This document shows, piece after piece, positions 45,027 through 55,082 of a stretch of DNA of 64,000 nt. Location: NCBI RefSeq assembly GCF_022026155.1, contig NZ_CP085041.1, forward strand, positions 714,306-778,305, read 5' to 3'. The position numbers were made by a program, and so were the translations under genes. This DNA is from Dissulfurimicrobium hydrothermale (GTDB lineage Bacteria > Desulfobacterota > Dissulfuribacteria > Dissulfuribacterales > Sh68). The notes beneath the pieces were generated by a model, which was given only the letters and a program-made list of their open reading frames with translations, was not told the DNA's origin and did not search any database. Position 1 is the first letter of the stretch, and each line of letters opens with the position of its first letter.

Positions 45027-45422
45027 ATGGGAATGACTGATCCAATAGCTGATATGTTGACACGTATCAGAAATGCAATATCTGCGAGACATGATCGTGT
45101 CGATATGCCTTCGTCGAAGTTAAAAATAAATATTGCTAAACTCATGAAAGACGAAGGATATATATTAAATTATCGTATTATAAAAGAAAATGGTAAAGAT
45201 GTGTTAAGGATTGCTTTAAAATATGTTGATAAAAATCCAATTATTTTAGGATTGAAAAGAATTAGTAAGCCAGGAAGAAGAATATATTGCAGCCATAATA
45301 AGTTACCTACTATTCGCGGAGGGTTGGGAATTGCCGTAATATCGACATCAAAGGGAATTTTGACTGATGTTCAGGCTAAAAATAATAAAGTTGGCGGTGA
45401 GTTGCTTTGTGCAATTTGGTAA
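45027..45422 (+). CDS. rpsH: 30S ribosomal protein S8
   Basis: 131 residues from ATG 45027 (TAGGAG eight bases ahead). The longer open frame upstream overlaps rpsZ and has no S8 similarity. MTDPIADMLTRIRNA at the start and GGLGIAVISTSKGILTD near the end are diagnostic. It binds 16S helix 21 and in E. coli represses spc. Confidence 0.97.
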   Translation: MGMTDPIADMLTRIRNAISARHDRVDMPSSKLKINIAKLMKDEGYILNYRIIKENGKDVLRIALKYVDKNPIILGLKRISKPGRRIYCSHNKLPTIRGGLGIAVISTSKGILTDVQAKNNKVGGELLCAIW

Positions 45423-45437
45423 ACAGGAGAAATATTA

Positions 45438-45992
45438 ATGTCTCGAATTGGTAAGAAACCTATTCCTTTGCCCTCGGGAGTAAAGGTAAATATAGAAGAC
45501 AATAAAATTACTATAAGTGGGCCTAAGGGAATTTTGGTTAGACAAATTAGTCCATTGGTAACTGTTGAATTAGTTGATAATCAATTACTTGTTAAAAATA
45601 TGAATGATTCACGGCAGTCTCATTCTATACATGGCCTTACCCGTACATTGTTAAATAATATGATTATAGGTGTTGCAAATGGATTTCAAAAAGAACTTAT
45701 AGTTACGGGGGTTGGTTATAAGATTGAAGAAAAGGGCGATAAATTAATCTTTAATTTAGGACATTCTCATCCCATTGAATTTCCGTTGCCGAAAGGAATA
45801 ACGGCTAAAGTTGATAGACAAAAAATAGTACGCATAATTTTAGAAGGATATGATAAAGAATTATTGGGATTAGTAGCTTCTAAGATTAGGGCATTAAGGC
45901 CGCCAGAACCTTATAAAGGCAAGGGTATTCAATTTGCCGATGAAAATATCATTCGTAAGGCAGGCAAAACAGCTACTAAATCAAAAAAATAA
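45438..45992 (+). CDS. rplF: 50S ribosomal protein L6
   Basis: 184 residues: MSRIGKKPIPLPSGVKV and GHSHPIEFPLPKGI, with the C-terminal RPPEPYKGKGIQFADE. Strong AGGAG upstream. Located near the factor-binding centre. AT-rich like its neighbours. Confidence 0.98.
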   Translation: MSRIGKKPIPLPSGVKVNIEDNKITISGPKGILVRQISPLVTVELVDNQLLVKNMNDSRQSHSIHGLTRTLLNNMIIGVANGFQKELIVTGVGYKIEEKGDKLIFNLGHSHPIEFPLPKGITAKVDRQKIVRIILEGYDKELLGLVASKIRALRPPEPYKGKGIQFADENIIRKAGKTATKSKK

Positions 45993-46022
45993 AATATAAT
46001 TTCAAGACGTTGGAAAATATAA

Positions 46023-46403
46023 ATGAAAAATCTTAACAAAAAGATACAAGCAAGATTAAAAAGAAAAAAACGTATTCGTAAAAAATTGTTTGGCAATGCC
46101 GAACGCCCCAGACTTTCGGTATTTAGAACAACGAAGCATATTTATGCCCAGATCATTGATGATGAACAACATAGAACATTGGTGTCGGTTTCGAGTCTAT
46201 CTAAAGAATTGAGGGAAAAGATCGCTTCATCTGAAACGGGCAGCGGGAAAAAGGATATTGCTAGGCACGTTGGCCAATTATTAGCTATCCGCGCCAAAGA
46301 TATTGGCATAGCAAAGGTTGCCTTTGATCGTAATGGTTATCTATACCATGGAAGGGTGAAGGTTTTGGCTGAAGCTGCCAGAGAAGGCGGCCTCGAATTT
46401 TAG
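46023..46403 (+). CDS. rplR: 50S ribosomal protein L18
   Basis: 126 residues: [20 protein letters not shown] and [25 protein letters not shown] are diagnostic of the 5S rRNA-binding L18. The first half is AT-rich and the second half returns to the GC level of the rest of the cluster. Confidence 0.97.
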   Translation: MKNLNKKIQARLKRKKRIRKKLFGNAERPRLSVFRTTKHIYAQIIDDEQHRTLVSVSSLSKELREKIASSETGSGKKDIARHVGQLLAIRAKDIGIAKVAFDRNGYLYHGRVKVLAEAAREGGLEF

Positions 46404-46419
46404 GAAATGAGAGGAAAAA

Positions 46420-46929
46420 ATGATGGTAATGCAGGAAAAAACTGCATCTGAACAGGGATATATTGAAAAAATAGTCTCTATAAACAGGGTTGCTAAGGTT
46501 GTTAAGGGGGGAAGGAGATTCAGTTTCAGCGCCCTTGCAATAGTAGGTGATGGAGCAGGGAAGGTTGGTTTTGCCGTAGGAAAGGCAAAAGAAGTACCTG
46601 ATGCGTTCCGTAAGGCCTCGGAAAAGGCCCGTAAGCGTATGATTGAAATCCCGATGCATGGTAAGACTATACCGCATGAGATTATCGGGGAATTCGGTGC
46701 AGGAAGGGTCTTTCTCAGGCCAGCTTCGCCAGGAACCGGGGTTATAGCTGGGGCAGTTGTCAGGGCTATCATGGAGGCGGCTGGTGTGCAGGACATATTG
46801 TCAAAGAGCCTTGGCACAAACAACCCTCACAATATCGTTCATGCAGCATTTAAGGGGTTAGAGATGTTGAAGACCTCCACGGCTGCAGCAAAGATGAGAT
46901 CTACGACATCGGAAGAAAATTTAAGTTAA
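46420..46929 (+). CDS. rpsE: 30S ribosomal protein S5
   Basis: 169 residues. [21 protein letters not shown] (read as [14 protein letters not shown]), [17 protein letters not shown] and [13 protein letters not shown] are diagnostic. A second Met two codons in may be the start. Helps decoding fidelity. rplO follows after 15 bases with no rpmD (L30) between, where it is often found. Confidence 0.97.
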   Translation: MMVMQEKTASEQGYIEKIVSINRVAKVVKGGRRFSFSALAIVGDGAGKVGFAVGKAKEVPDAFRKASEKARKRMIEIPMHGKTIPHEIIGEFGAGRVFLRPASPGTGVIAGAVVRAIMEAAGVQDILSKSLGTNNPHNIVHAAFKGLEMLKTSTAAAKMRSTTSEENLS

Positions 46930-46944
46930 GAGAAGAATGTAATT

Positions 46945-47409
46945 ATGATCGCACTAGATAGATTAAGACCGCATACAGGCGCAAAGAAGTCAAAAAAACG
47001 AGTAGGTCGGGGTGACGGCTCCGGTCATGGCAAGACTGCGTGTAGGGGCGAAAAGGGCCAGCGGGCACGTACAGGCGGATCTATATCCCCTGGCTTCGAA
47101 GGGGGACAGATGCCCCTATACAGGCAATTGCCCAAGAGAGGCTTTAAAAATCCATTTAAAAAGATATATGGTGTGCTCAATATCAAAGACCTCGAGGCAT
47201 TTCCTGATGGTAGTGTCATAGATATAGAGTCAGCCAAAAAGAGCGGTTTGATGGGCAAGCGATTTGATCTTCTTAAGATACTTAGCGAGGGAGATATTCA
47301 CAAGGCTATAATTGTGAAGGCCCATGCAGCCAGTTCTGCTGCGATAAAAAAGATAGAGGCTGCAGGCGGAAGGGTTGAGCTATTATCCGACAATGAGGTC
47401 AGGCTTTAA
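46945..47409 (+). CDS. rplO: 50S ribosomal protein L15
   Basis: 154 residues: KKSKKRVGRGDGSGHGKT, GFEGGQMPLYRQLPKRGFKN and a C-terminal L15 core SSAAIKKIEAAGG. The stop codon shares one base with the secY start, implying coupled translation. Confidence 0.97.
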   Translation: MIALDRLRPHTGAKKSKKRVGRGDGSGHGKTACRGEKGQRARTGGSISPGFEGGQMPLYRQLPKRGFKNPFKKIYGVLNIKDLEAFPDGSVIDIESAKKSGLMGKRFDLLKILSEGDIHKAIIVKAHAASSAAIKKIEAAGGRVELLSDNEVRL

Positions 47410-48710
47410 TGAGAGGGATCGAGAGTCTTGCTCAGACTCCTGAATTAAGAAAACGTATAGGCTTTACCTTATTGATGCTTGCTGTTTATAGGGTAGGTGT
47501 ACAGATACCCGCGCCTGGAATTGACGCAACTGCATTGGCGTCTTTTTTTGCAAGGGCTCAGGGTACATTGTTCGGACTCTTTGATATGTTTTCCGGTGGT
47601 GCCTTGCAGAAGCTTTCCATTTTTGCATTGGGCATTATGCCATACATAAGTGCATCGATAATCCTTCAGCTCCTGACTGTGGCCATACCTAAACTCGAGG
47701 CCTTGAAAAAAGAAGGAGAGAGTGGTCGTAAGAAGATTAGTCAATATACAAGATATGGAACGGTTTTCCTGAGCGTAATTCAGGGACTAGGAATTGCTAT
47801 AGGCCTAGAAAGCATGACGGCGCCTAATGGGGTGCATGTAGTTGCAATTCCTGGATGGGGTTTCAGATTATTGACAGCGCTTACGCTGATGTCTGGGACC
47901 ATATTTCTAATGTGGTTAGGAGAACAAATAACGGAGAGGGGGATAGGTAACGGTATATCTCTGATTATATTTGCAGGCATAGTTGCCCGTTTACCTTCAG
48001 CTATAATAAATACATTCAATCTTATGAAAACAGGCGAGATTAATTTTGTTCTTTTATTGTTTTTGTTGGTTATGATGGTATTTATTGTAGGATTTATATG
48101 TTTTATGGAAAGGGCCTATAGGCGGATTCCTATACATTATGCCAAACGAGTAGTAGGCAGGAAGATTTATGGTGGGCAGACTTCGCATTTGCCGCTCAAA
48201 ATCAACACTGCAGGCGTTATACCTCCGATATTTGCATCATCAATAATAATGTTTCCTGCTACAATAGCTAATTTTATTCAGACTCCATGGATGCAGAAAT
48301 TTGCTCAATTGATGAGGCCTGGTAGTTTAGTTTATGAAACTATTTTTGTAATCTTAATCATTTTCTTCTGTTATTTTTATACAGCTATAACGTACAATCC
48401 TATTGATATAGCAGATAATTTAAAAAAATATGGAGGATATATACCAGGTATAAGGCCTGGAAGAAAAACTTCAGAATTTATAGATACTATTTTGACGAGA
48501 ATTACCTTGATTGGTGCGATTTATATATCGTTCATATGTGTGCTTCCAAGCATATTGATTGTCAATTTCAATGTGCCATTTTATTTTGGAGGTACTGCTT
48601 TGTTGATAGTTGTTGGTGTTGCAATGGATACGATGGGCCAAATAGAATCGCATTTAATTACAAGAAATTATGAGGGATTTATTAAGGGCGTAAAACTCAA
48701 AGGCAGATAG
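47409..48710 (+). CDS. secY: Protein translocase subunit SecY
   Basis: 433 residues with ten membrane helices. RIGFTLLMLAVYRVGVQIPAPG, IMPYISASIILQLL (plug/TM2 area), YAKRVVGRKIYGGQTSHLPLKIN and PGRKTSEFIDTILTRITLIG are diagnostic. Forms the SecYEG channel. adk, which often sits after secY, is absent; map follows after 7 bases. The 3' half is AT-rich. Confidence 0.97.
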   Translation: MRGIESLAQTPELRKRIGFTLLMLAVYRVGVQIPAPGIDATALASFFARAQGTLFGLFDMFSGGALQKLSIFALGIMPYISASIILQLLTVAIPKLEALKKEGESGRKKISQYTRYGTVFLSVIQGLGIAIGLESMTAPNGVHVVAIPGWGFRLLTALTLMSGTIFLMWLGEQITERGIGNGISLIIFAGIVARLPSAIINTFNLMKTGEINFVLLLFLLVMMVFIVGFICFMERAYRRIPIHYAKRVVGRKIYGGQTSHLPLKINTAGVIPPIFASSIIMFPATIANFIQTPWMQKFAQLMRPGSLVYETIFVILIIFFCYFYTAITYNPIDIADNLKKYGGYIPGIRPGRKTSEFIDTILTRITLIGAIYISFICVLPSILIVNFNVPFYFGGTALLIVVGVAMDTMGQIESHLITRNYEGFIKGVKLKGR

Positions 48711-48717
48711 TATCCAG

Positions 48718-49494
48718 GTGAAAAAATATAAAGCTGGCAGGGTTATAACTCTCAAATCTCCATCTGAGATTGAAAAAATGAGGGTTGCCAATCAAATTGT
48801 TGCCAAGATTTTGAGAGAGCTTTCAGGGATATTGAGAGCGGGGATTACTACATACGATTTGGATAAGATCGCAGAAGAAAAGATAAAATTGTATGGAGCT
48901 ACACCTGCGTTTAAGGGTTATTTTGGTTATCCCGCAGCGACTTGCATATCTGTCAATAATGAGGTAGTCCACGGCATACCATCAAAGAAACGGATTCTGA
49001 AAGAAGGGGATGTAGTTAGTATTGATTTGGGAGTTGTTTTTGATGGTTATTACGGCGATGCCGCAATAACCGCTGCAGTGGTTGTTGGTTCAGAAGAGGG
49101 TGAACGATTGATAAATGTTACGAGGAATGCCCTAATGCTAGGCATAAAAGAGGCATTGCCAGGGGCGAATCTGGGGAATATATCCTCGGCGATTCAAGAA
49201 TATGTAGAAGGTGCAAATTTTAGCGTAGTCCGCAAGTTTGTAGGTCATGGTATAGGAAGAGCGCTTCACGAACCCCCAGAGGTGCCGAATTACGGCAAGC
49301 GTGGGACAGGGCCTATACTGAAGGAAGGAATGGTTTTGGCCATTGAGCCGATGGTAAATGCAGGTGGTCATGATGTAAAGATTTTGGATGACGGATGGAC
49401 GGTCGTAACCGTAGACGGTTCTTTATCTGCACATTTTGAGCATACAATTGCCGTTACGAGGTATGGTCCTGAGATATTAAGTGGTCTTGATTGA
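48718..49494 (+). CDS. map: Methionine aminopeptidase, type I
   Basis: 258 residues from GTG 48718. The five metal ligands are in place: Asp in VSIDLGVVFDGYYGDAA (two), His in VGHGIGRALHE, and Glu in MVLAIEPMV and HFEHTIAV. It removes the initiator Met from nascent proteins and is co-transcribed with secY. Confidence 0.95.
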   Translation: MKKYKAGRVITLKSPSEIEKMRVANQIVAKILRELSGILRAGITTYDLDKIAEEKIKLYGATPAFKGYFGYPAATCISVNNEVVHGIPSKKRILKEGDVVSIDLGVVFDGYYGDAAITAAVVVGSEEGERLINVTRNALMLGIKEALPGANLGNISSAIQEYVEGANFSVVRKFVGHGIGRALHEPPEVPNYGKRGTGPILKEGMVLAIEPMVNAGGHDVKILDDGWTVVTVDGSLSAHFEHTIAVTRYGPEILSGLD

Positions 49495-49544
49495 GCTTAT
49501 CTATTTGCTTGCAGAATTAAAAATTAGACAACAAAGTCGGGTAA

Positions 49545-49763
49545 ATGTCAAAAGGTGATGCTATACAGTTAGAGGGTAAGGTTTTGGAGACATTGCCAAA
49601 TGCGATGTTTCGTGTAGAGTTGGAAAATGGCCACAAGATTTTGGCCCATATATCCGGTAAGATGCGGATGCATTATATAAGGATATTGCCAGGTGATAGA
49701 GTAACTGTTGAGGTGTCTCCATATGACCTTACACGCGGCAGGATTGTTTACCGTGCAAAATAG
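49545..49763 (+). CDS. infA: Translation initiation factor IF-1
   Basis: 72 residues: [42 protein letters not shown] and [17 protein letters not shown]-fold factor that binds the 30S A-site. Usual place between map and rpmJ. Confidence 0.98.
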   Translation: MSKGDAIQLEGKVLETLPNAMFRVELENGHKILAHISGKMRMHYIRILPGDRVTVEVSPYDLTRGRIVYRAK

Positions 49764-49785
49764 TTTTTATTTAAGAGGAATAAAT

Positions 49786-49899
49786 ATGAAAGTCAGTGCA
49801 TCAGTTAAAAGGCGTTGTAAGAATTGTATCGTAATCCGCCGCAAAGGCGTGGTTAGGGTTATTTGCAAAAATCCGCGCCACAAACAGCGTCAAGGTTAA
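49786..49899 (+). CDS. rpmJ: 50S ribosomal protein L36
   Basis: 37 residues read directly: [14 protein letters not shown], then [11 protein letters not shown]. The CxxC...C...H zinc site makes it the C+ form. GAGG lies nine bases ahead. The frame upstream of this ATG is not L36-like. Confidence 0.97.
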   Translation: MKVSASVKRRCKNCIVIRRKGVVRVICKNPRHKQRQG

Positions 49900-49913
49900 A
49901 AAAGGGGGTTAAG

Positions 49914-50282
49914 GTGGCCAGAATAGCAGGAGTGGATTTGCCTAAAAATAAGAGGCTTGAAGTTGCGCTGACATATATATATGGCATAGGCCGTGCTACA
50001 GCGCAAAATATACTTAAAAAGGCAGCTATCGATTTTAATAAAAAAACCGATGAATTAACCGATGACGATATAACATCCCTGAGAAAGATTATAGATACAG
50101 AATATAAAGTGGAAGGTGACCTGCGCAGGGACGTATCCATGAATATCAAAAGACTGATGGATTTGGGTTGTTACAGGGGTCTTCGACACCGCAAGGGGCT
50201 TCCTGTCAGGGGGCAGCGTACAAAGACAAACGCCAGAACTAGAAAAGGTCCGGGTTCTTCATTAATTAAGAAGAAGGGTTAA
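49914..50282 (+). CDS. rpsM: 30S ribosomal protein S13
   Basis: 122 residues from GTG 49914 after AAAGGGGG; the longer frame before it overlaps rpm[30 protein letters not shown] and [20 protein letters not shown] are diagnostic. Contacts both subunits and tRNA. Confidence 0.97.
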   Translation: MARIAGVDLPKNKRLEVALTYIYGIGRATAQNILKKAAIDFNKKTDELTDDDITSLRKIIDTEYKVEGDLRRDVSMNIKRLMDLGCYRGLRHRKGLPVRGQRTKTNARTRKGPGSSLIKKKG

Positions 50283-50306
50283 TCGTCATTAACTGGAGGA
50301 AAAGCT

Positions 50307-50693
50307 ATGGCTCCACCAAAAAAGGGTGGTCGTAAAGAGAAGAAAAATCTGCCAGAAGGAATAGCGCATATCCAAGCTACATTTAACAATACTATAGTCA
50401 CAATAACCGACAAACAAGGCAATACGGTTTCTTGGGCCAGTTCCGGTACCCAGGGGTTTAAAGGTTCAAGGAAAGGCACCCCCTTTGCCGCGCAAATCGC
50501 AGCGGAAACGGCGGCGCGCAAGGCGGCCGAGCATGGCATGAGGAGTGTTGAGGTTCATATAAACGGTCCCGGTTCAGGCAGAGAAGCGGCGCTAAGGGCC
50601 TTGCAGATGGCTGGTTTTCAGATAAAGGTGATCAAAGATGTCACGCCTATACCTCATAACGGTTGCAGACCGCCAAAGAGGCGCAGGGTTTAA
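50307..50693 (+). CDS. rpsK: 30S ribosomal protein S11
   Basis: 128 residues: [42 protein letters not shown] and [16 protein letters not shown]. Platform protein of the 30S. GGAGG is seen seven bases ahead. Confidence 0.98.
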   Translation: MAPPKKGGRKEKKNLPEGIAHIQATFNNTIVTITDKQGNTVSWASSGTQGFKGSRKGTPFAAQIAAETAARKAAEHGMRSVEVHINGPGSGREAALRALQMAGFQIKVIKDVTPIPHNGCRPPKRRRV

Positions 50694-50720
50694 GAATCTT
50701 TAAGGTCGTGGAGGAATACA

Positions 50721-51347
50721 TTGGCTAGATATATTGAGGCGCGCTGTAGGATTTGTAGAAGGGAGGGCATCAAGCTCTTTTTGAAAGGCGAGAGGTGTCT
50801 TTCTGATAAATGTTCCTTTGAAAGGCGTGGTTATGCGCCTGGTCAGCATGGACAGATGAGGGCCAAGATCTCGGATTACGGCGTTCGTTTGAGAGAGAAA
50901 CAGCGTCTTAGACGGGTATATGGTGTACAAGAGGCGCAGTTCAGGGGTTATTTCGATCTTGCTGATAGGCAGAAAGGGGTTACGGGCGTTAATTTGCTGC
51001 GCTGTTTGGAGAGGCGGCTTGATAATGTGGTGTACAGGCTCGGATTTGCAGAATCTCGCTTTCAGGCAAGGCAGCTTGTCAGACATGGTTTCTTTTCTGT
51101 AAACAATAAACGGGTAAATATGCCTTCATTTTTAGTATCTCCTGGTGATGTGATCGACGTAATGGATAAGGAAAATGTCATATTGCCCATTAGACAATCA
51201 CAGGAAGCCATAGCGCGCAGAGGCGTGCCGGAATGGCTTGAGCTTGATGCAGAAAAGTTGCAAGGAAGGGTTAAATCTCTGCCAGAGAGATCTCATATAA
51301 CCTTGCCTATAAATGAACAACTTATTGTTGAATTCTATTCAAAATAG
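50721..51347 (+). CDS. rpsD: 30S ribosomal protein S4, zinc-binding form
   Basis: 208 residues from a TTG start supported by GGAGG. The N-terminus has four cysteines (CRICRREG and [12 protein letters not shown]), the zinc-binding C+ form. [20 protein letters not shown] and [20 protein letters not shown] confirm S4. Starts 16S folding. Confidence 0.97.
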   Translation: MARYIEARCRICRREGIKLFLKGERCLSDKCSFERRGYAPGQHGQMRAKISDYGVRLREKQRLRRVYGVQEAQFRGYFDLADRQKGVTGVNLLRCLERRLDNVVYRLGFAESRFQARQLVRHGFFSVNNKRVNMPSFLVSPGDVIDVMDKENVILPIRQSQEAIARRGVPEWLELDAEKLQGRVKSLPERSHITLPINEQLIVEFYSK

Positions 51348-51381
51348 TCAGGTAAAATTACTGCAGGGATAAGCTCAGATT

Positions 51382-52419
51382 ATGACTAATCAACAAGCCC
51401 CTTATTATAGAAATTGGCGTGAATTAATTACCCCTAATAAAATAGAGAAGCATGAGGGGTTCACACGTAATTATGCTAAATTTAGCTGTGAACCTCTCGA
51501 AAGAGGCTATGGTATTACGCTTGGTAATGCCCTAAGAAGGATATTGCTTTCTTCAATTCAGGGTGCAGCGATAGTTTCGGTCAAAATAGACAATGTATTG
51601 CATGAATTGTCTAGTGTGCCAGGCATTATTGAAGATGTAACCGATATTGTATTGAATCTCAAAGGAGTACGTTTAAAGCTATTTAAAGACGAAAGCAGCA
51701 TACTTATACTTGACAAAAAAGGTGCGTGTGAGGTTAAGGCAGGCGATATCATTGCCCCAAATGGAGGGGTGGAAATTTTGAATCCTGAGCACCATATAGC
51801 TACCCTATCATCTGAAGGCGAACTCCATATGGAGATGGTAGCTAAGTGGGGAAAAGGATATGTTCCTGCTGAAAGGAATAAGGATCCAGGGCAACCAGTT
51901 GGGACGATAGCGATTGATGCCTTGTTTTCGCCTGTTTCAAAGGTTAATTTTGTGGTTACGCGGGCCAGGGTTGGCCAGATGACCGATTATGACAAATTGA
52001 CGATGGAGATATGGACGGATGGAAGTGTAGCCCCTGACGAGGCCCTTGGCTATGCGGCTAAGATATTGAAAAAGCAGCTTTCCGTCTTTATCTCTTTCGA
52101 CGAGGAGCAGGAGTCTACGTCTGAGCATGAATCAATAGATATACATACGATAAGTGACTATCTTAACCGCAAGATAGACGAGCTTGAATTCTCGGTACGC
52201 TCTGCTAATTGTCTAAAGAATGCCAACATACATTATATCGGCGACCTCGTACAGAAGACGGAGCAAGAGATGCTCAAGACAAAAAATTTTGGCAGGAAAT
52301 CGTTGAAAGAGATAAAAGAGGTTTTGGGCAACATGAATCTACACTTGGGTATGAAACTGGATGGATGGGTCTCGCCTAGAAAGGGCAAAGAAAAAACTGC
52401 CCAACAAGAAGAGGAGTAA
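51382..52419 (+). CDS. rpoA: RNA polymerase alpha subunit
   Basis: 345 residues. N-terminal dimerisation domain with [21 protein letters not shown] and the C-terminal domain with [22 protein letters not shown] and [14 protein letters not shown], which bind UP elements and activators. Standard length and place between rpsD and rplQ. Confidence 0.98.
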   Translation: MTNQQAPYYRNWRELITPNKIEKHEGFTRNYAKFSCEPLERGYGITLGNALRRILLSSIQGAAIVSVKIDNVLHELSSVPGIIEDVTDIVLNLKGVRLKLFKDESSILILDKKGACEVKAGDIIAPNGGVEILNPEHHIATLSSEGELHMEMVAKWGKGYVPAERNKDPGQPVGTIAIDALFSPVSKVNFVVTRARVGQMTDYDKLTMEIWTDGSVAPDEALGYAAKILKKQLSVFISFDEEQESTSEHESIDIHTISDYLNRKIDELEFSVRSANCLKNANIHYIGDLVQKTEQEMLKTKNFGRKSLKEIKEVLGNMNLHLGMKLDGWVSPRKGKEKTAQQEEE

Positions 52420-52422
52420 GTT

Positions 52423-52932
52423 ATGCGACATAGGAGACAGACGAGAAAGCTTGGGGTCAAGACGGCCCATCGTATCGCCATGTTGAGGAATATGGTCAGT
52501 TCATTGCTGGAGCATGGGAGGATTGTTACAACGGTGCCGAGAGGTAAGGAACTCCGCAAGGTCGCCGACAAGATGATCTCTCTGGCCAAGGAGGGGGGTC
52601 TTCATGCCAGAAGGCAGGCCTTGTCCGTAATTCGCCGTCGGGAGTTGGTTGACAGACTGTTTAACTATTGGGGTCAACAATTTGTTAACAAAAACGGCGG
52701 CTATAGCCGTCTTGTACCCATCGGTCAGCGAAGAGGTGATGCGGCCATGTTGGCCATCGTCGAGCTGGCTACGGATTCGCTTAAAAGGCCCAAGTCAACC
52801 AGCCCAAGGCCTTTGAGAGATAAAAAGAAGGCCGTTTCAAAAGAGGCGACTTCCACTTCTCGGCCATCCGATGTTGATACAAAGGAGGCCTCTGTCTCAG
52901 AGCCTGGTAGCGATCTTCAGGCCGCTGTATAA
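52423..52932 (+). CDS. rplQ: 50S ribosomal protein L17 with C-terminal extension
   Basis: 169 residues. The L17 core is residues 1-120 (MRHRRQTRKLGVKTAHR, LLEHGRIVTTVPRGKELR, YSRLVPIGQRRGDAA). A tail of about 45 residues rich in Ser, Lys, Pro and acidic residues follows, a common but variable extension of L17. Last gene of the alpha operon. Confidence 0.96.
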   Translation: MRHRRQTRKLGVKTAHRIAMLRNMVSSLLEHGRIVTTVPRGKELRKVADKMISLAKEGGLHARRQALSVIRRRELVDRLFNYWGQQFVNKNGGYSRLVPIGQRRGDAAMLAIVELATDSLKRPKSTSPRPLRDKKKAVSKEATSTSRPSDVDTKEASVSEPGSDLQAAV

Positions 52933-52952
52933 GTTTTTAGGACGGGTTTTTT

Positions 52953-52970
52953 GCAACAAGCTTGCTTTTT
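52953..52970 (+). terminator. Weak candidate terminator after rplQ
   Basis: GCAA-CAAGC-TTGC followed by TTTTT, about 20 bases after the rplQ stop. The stem is only four bases, so support is poor. Confidence 0.25.
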
Positions 52971-52976
52971 GGTTTT

Positions 52977-53738
52977 CTAGAAGGTCGAGTGTTTTTTTAC
53001 AGTCCGTGCCACTGTAAATACATCAATGTGTTTTGTGCCAGCCTTTTTGAGAGCCAGTGCACAGGCATTTACTGTTGAGCCTGTTGTGAATATGTCGTCT
53101 ATTATTGTTACAGCTTCAGGCGACGGATCTGCAGTATTTCTTGCGCAAAATGCATCCCTTACGTTTTTTATACGCTTTTGTGCGTCAAGCCCTGTTTGAG
53201 AGAGCGTCTTTTTGTTTCTTGAGATAAGCCCTGTGTATATTGGAAGATCGGGGAATATCCCCTTTGCCAGATCAAGGGCCTGGTTGAAACCCCTTTCTCT
53301 CAGCCTTGAGATGTGCAGCGGGACTGGTATCAGGAGTGTTGGATTGGATAATCCCGAAGGCCATGCCTCTAGATATCTTTTCGTCAGATTGCAAATGGTT
53401 TTCAGGGCGTATCTGTCGTCGTGAAATTTGATTTTTTTTATCAAAATGCGTATAGGGCCATCATATTCAAAGATGGCCCTGGCTGCCTTAAAGATAGGTG
53501 GATTTTTGAGGCATGCGCCGCAGATATGGTCTTCGCCGCTTAGCGAAACAAAAGGCATGCCGCATATAGTACATAGTGGATGCTCGATTTTTTTGATCTT
53601 TGAGAGGCAATCTGCGCAGAGCCCTCCTTGGTAGGCATTTTCAAGCCTTGCGCCGCATGCGGCGCAAAGGCATGGGAAAAATATCTCATCCAGGATGTTT
53701 AACGCCGCCAGCGCAATCTTTGTCAGCATATTTTGCAT
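52977..53738 (-). CDS. comF: ComF family protein
   Basis: 253 residues. The N-terminus has zinc-ribbon cysteines (CLCAACGARLEN, CADC, CTICGMPF, CGACLKN). The C-terminal phosphoribosyltransferase-like domain ends with VTIIDDIFTTGSTVNACA, the PRPP-binding loop. ComF supports DNA uptake in competent bacteria and its role elsewhere is unclear. It is convergent with rplQ and followed upstream by icd. Normal length. Confidence 0.9.
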   Translation of the reverse strand: MQNMLTKIALAALNILDEIFFPCLCAACGARLENAYQGGLCADCLSKIKKIEHPLCTICGMPFVSLSGEDHICGACLKNPPIFKAARAIFEYDGPIRILIKKIKFHDDRYALKTICNLTKRYLEAWPSGLSNPTLLIPVPLHISRLRERGFNQALDLAKGIFPDLPIYTGLISRNKKTLSQTGLDAQKRIKNVRDAFCARNTADPSPEAVTIIDDIFTTGSTVNACALALKKAGTKHIDVFTVARTVKKHSTF

Positions 53739-53807
53739 CAGAATAACAGACCTCGTCGATCGGCAGCAAGATCAGCCGACAATGAGGTTGTGTATCGGTT
53801 TTACATT

Positions 53808-55025
53808 TTACATTGCTTCAATGATGCAATCGGCGAATTCAGAGCATTTAACCTCTTTTGCGCCATCGATTTGTCTTGCAAGGTCATATGTGACCCTTTT
53901 TTTGCCGATGGCGGCCTCGATTGCGCCAAGGATCAAACCGCCTGCCTCTCTCCAGCCTATGTATTCGAGCATCATGGCGCCTGATAGGATCAGGGATCCG
54001 GGGTTTACTTTATCTAGGCCGGCATATTTAGGTGCAGTTCCGTGTGTGGCCTCGAAGACTGCAAAGCCGTCCCCGATATTTGCGCCTGGCGCCATCCCCA
54101 GACCGCCTACCTGTGCAGCGAGGGCGTCGGAGATGTAGTCGCCGTTAAGGTTTGGGGTCACGAGCACGCTGTATTCCCTAGGCCTCAGAAGTATTTGTTG
54201 GAACATCGCGTCGGCAATGCGGTCTTTGACGACGATCTTACCGTCAGGGATATCCCCACCGTAGTTATCGTGCAGATCTTGTTCGGTAATGATCACATCA
54301 GGGAATTCCCTCCGGGCAAGTTCATAGCCCCAATTTCTAAATGCCCCTTCGGTGAATTTCATAATATTCCCCTTATGCACTAGTGTGACACTGTCTCTTT
54401 TGTTGGAAATGGCATATTGAATGGCCTTTCTCATGAGTCTGTATGTACAAAATCTGCTGATGGGCTTTATGCCTATGCCGGAATCCGGCCGCACAGTCTT
54501 TCCCATTTCCTTTTTAAGGAATGTTATGATCTTTTGGGCCTCGCTCGATCCCTCTTCCCACTCGATGCCTGCATAGACATCTTCGGTGTTTTCCCTGAAG
54601 ATCACCATATCTATGTCTTCAGGCCTCTTAACAGGGCTTGGTGTGCCCTTGAAGTATCTGACTGGACGTACACAGGCATAGAGATCGAGCTCTTGCCTCA
54701 ATGTGACATTGAGGCTTCTTATCCCTTTGCCGACAGGGGTCGTGAGGGGACCCTTGATAGCTACAACATGTTCTTTTATGATATCAAGGGTCTCGTCAGG
54801 CAACCATTTGCCGGTTTCATTAAAGGCCTTTTCGCCGGCCAAGACCTCTCTCCATTCAATCTTCCTTTTGCCGTTATAGGCCCTTTCCACTGCGGCATTC
54901 AACACCCTATTAGTCGCCTTCCATATATCAGGGCCAACTCCATCTCCTTCAATATATGGGATCACCGGGAAGTCCGGCGTGTCCAGGCCCCTTTCAGTTA
55001 TAGTTATCTTTTGTTTTGCTGGCAT
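53808..55025 (-). CDS. icd: Isocitrate dehydrogenase, NADP-dependent
   Basis: 405 residues. The phosphorylatable/catalytic Ser is in [20 protein letters not shown]; metal-binding Asp residues in the DNYGGDI and [11 protein letters not shown] segments. [19 protein letters not shown] contains the KY pair that selects NADP over NAD. It converts isocitrate to 2-oxoglutarate. Monocistronic in appearance, 57 bases below lon. Confidence 0.95.
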   Translation of the reverse strand: MPAKQKITITERGLDTPDFPVIPYIEGDGVGPDIWKATNRVLNAAVERAYNGKRKIEWREVLAGEKAFNETGKWLPDETLDIIKEHVVAIKGPLTTPVGKGIRSLNVTLRQELDLYACVRPVRYFKGTPSPVKRPEDIDMVIFRENTEDVYAGIEWEEGSSEAQKIITFLKKEMGKTVRPDSGIGIKPISRFCTYRLMRKAIQYAISNKRDSVTLVHKGNIMKFTEGAFRNWGYELARREFPDVIITEQDLHDNYGGDIPDGKIVVKDRIADAMFQQILLRPREYSVLVTPNLNGDYISDALAAQVGGLGMAPGANIGDGFAVFEATHGTAPKYAGLDKVNPGSLILSGAMMLEYIGWREAGGLILGAIEAAIGKKRVTYDLARQIDGAKEVKCSEFADCIIEAM

Positions 55026-55082
55026 GCCAAGGTCTCCTTCAGAGTTTTTAGGCCTTGAAACTATACAGAAAATGGTCGATCG

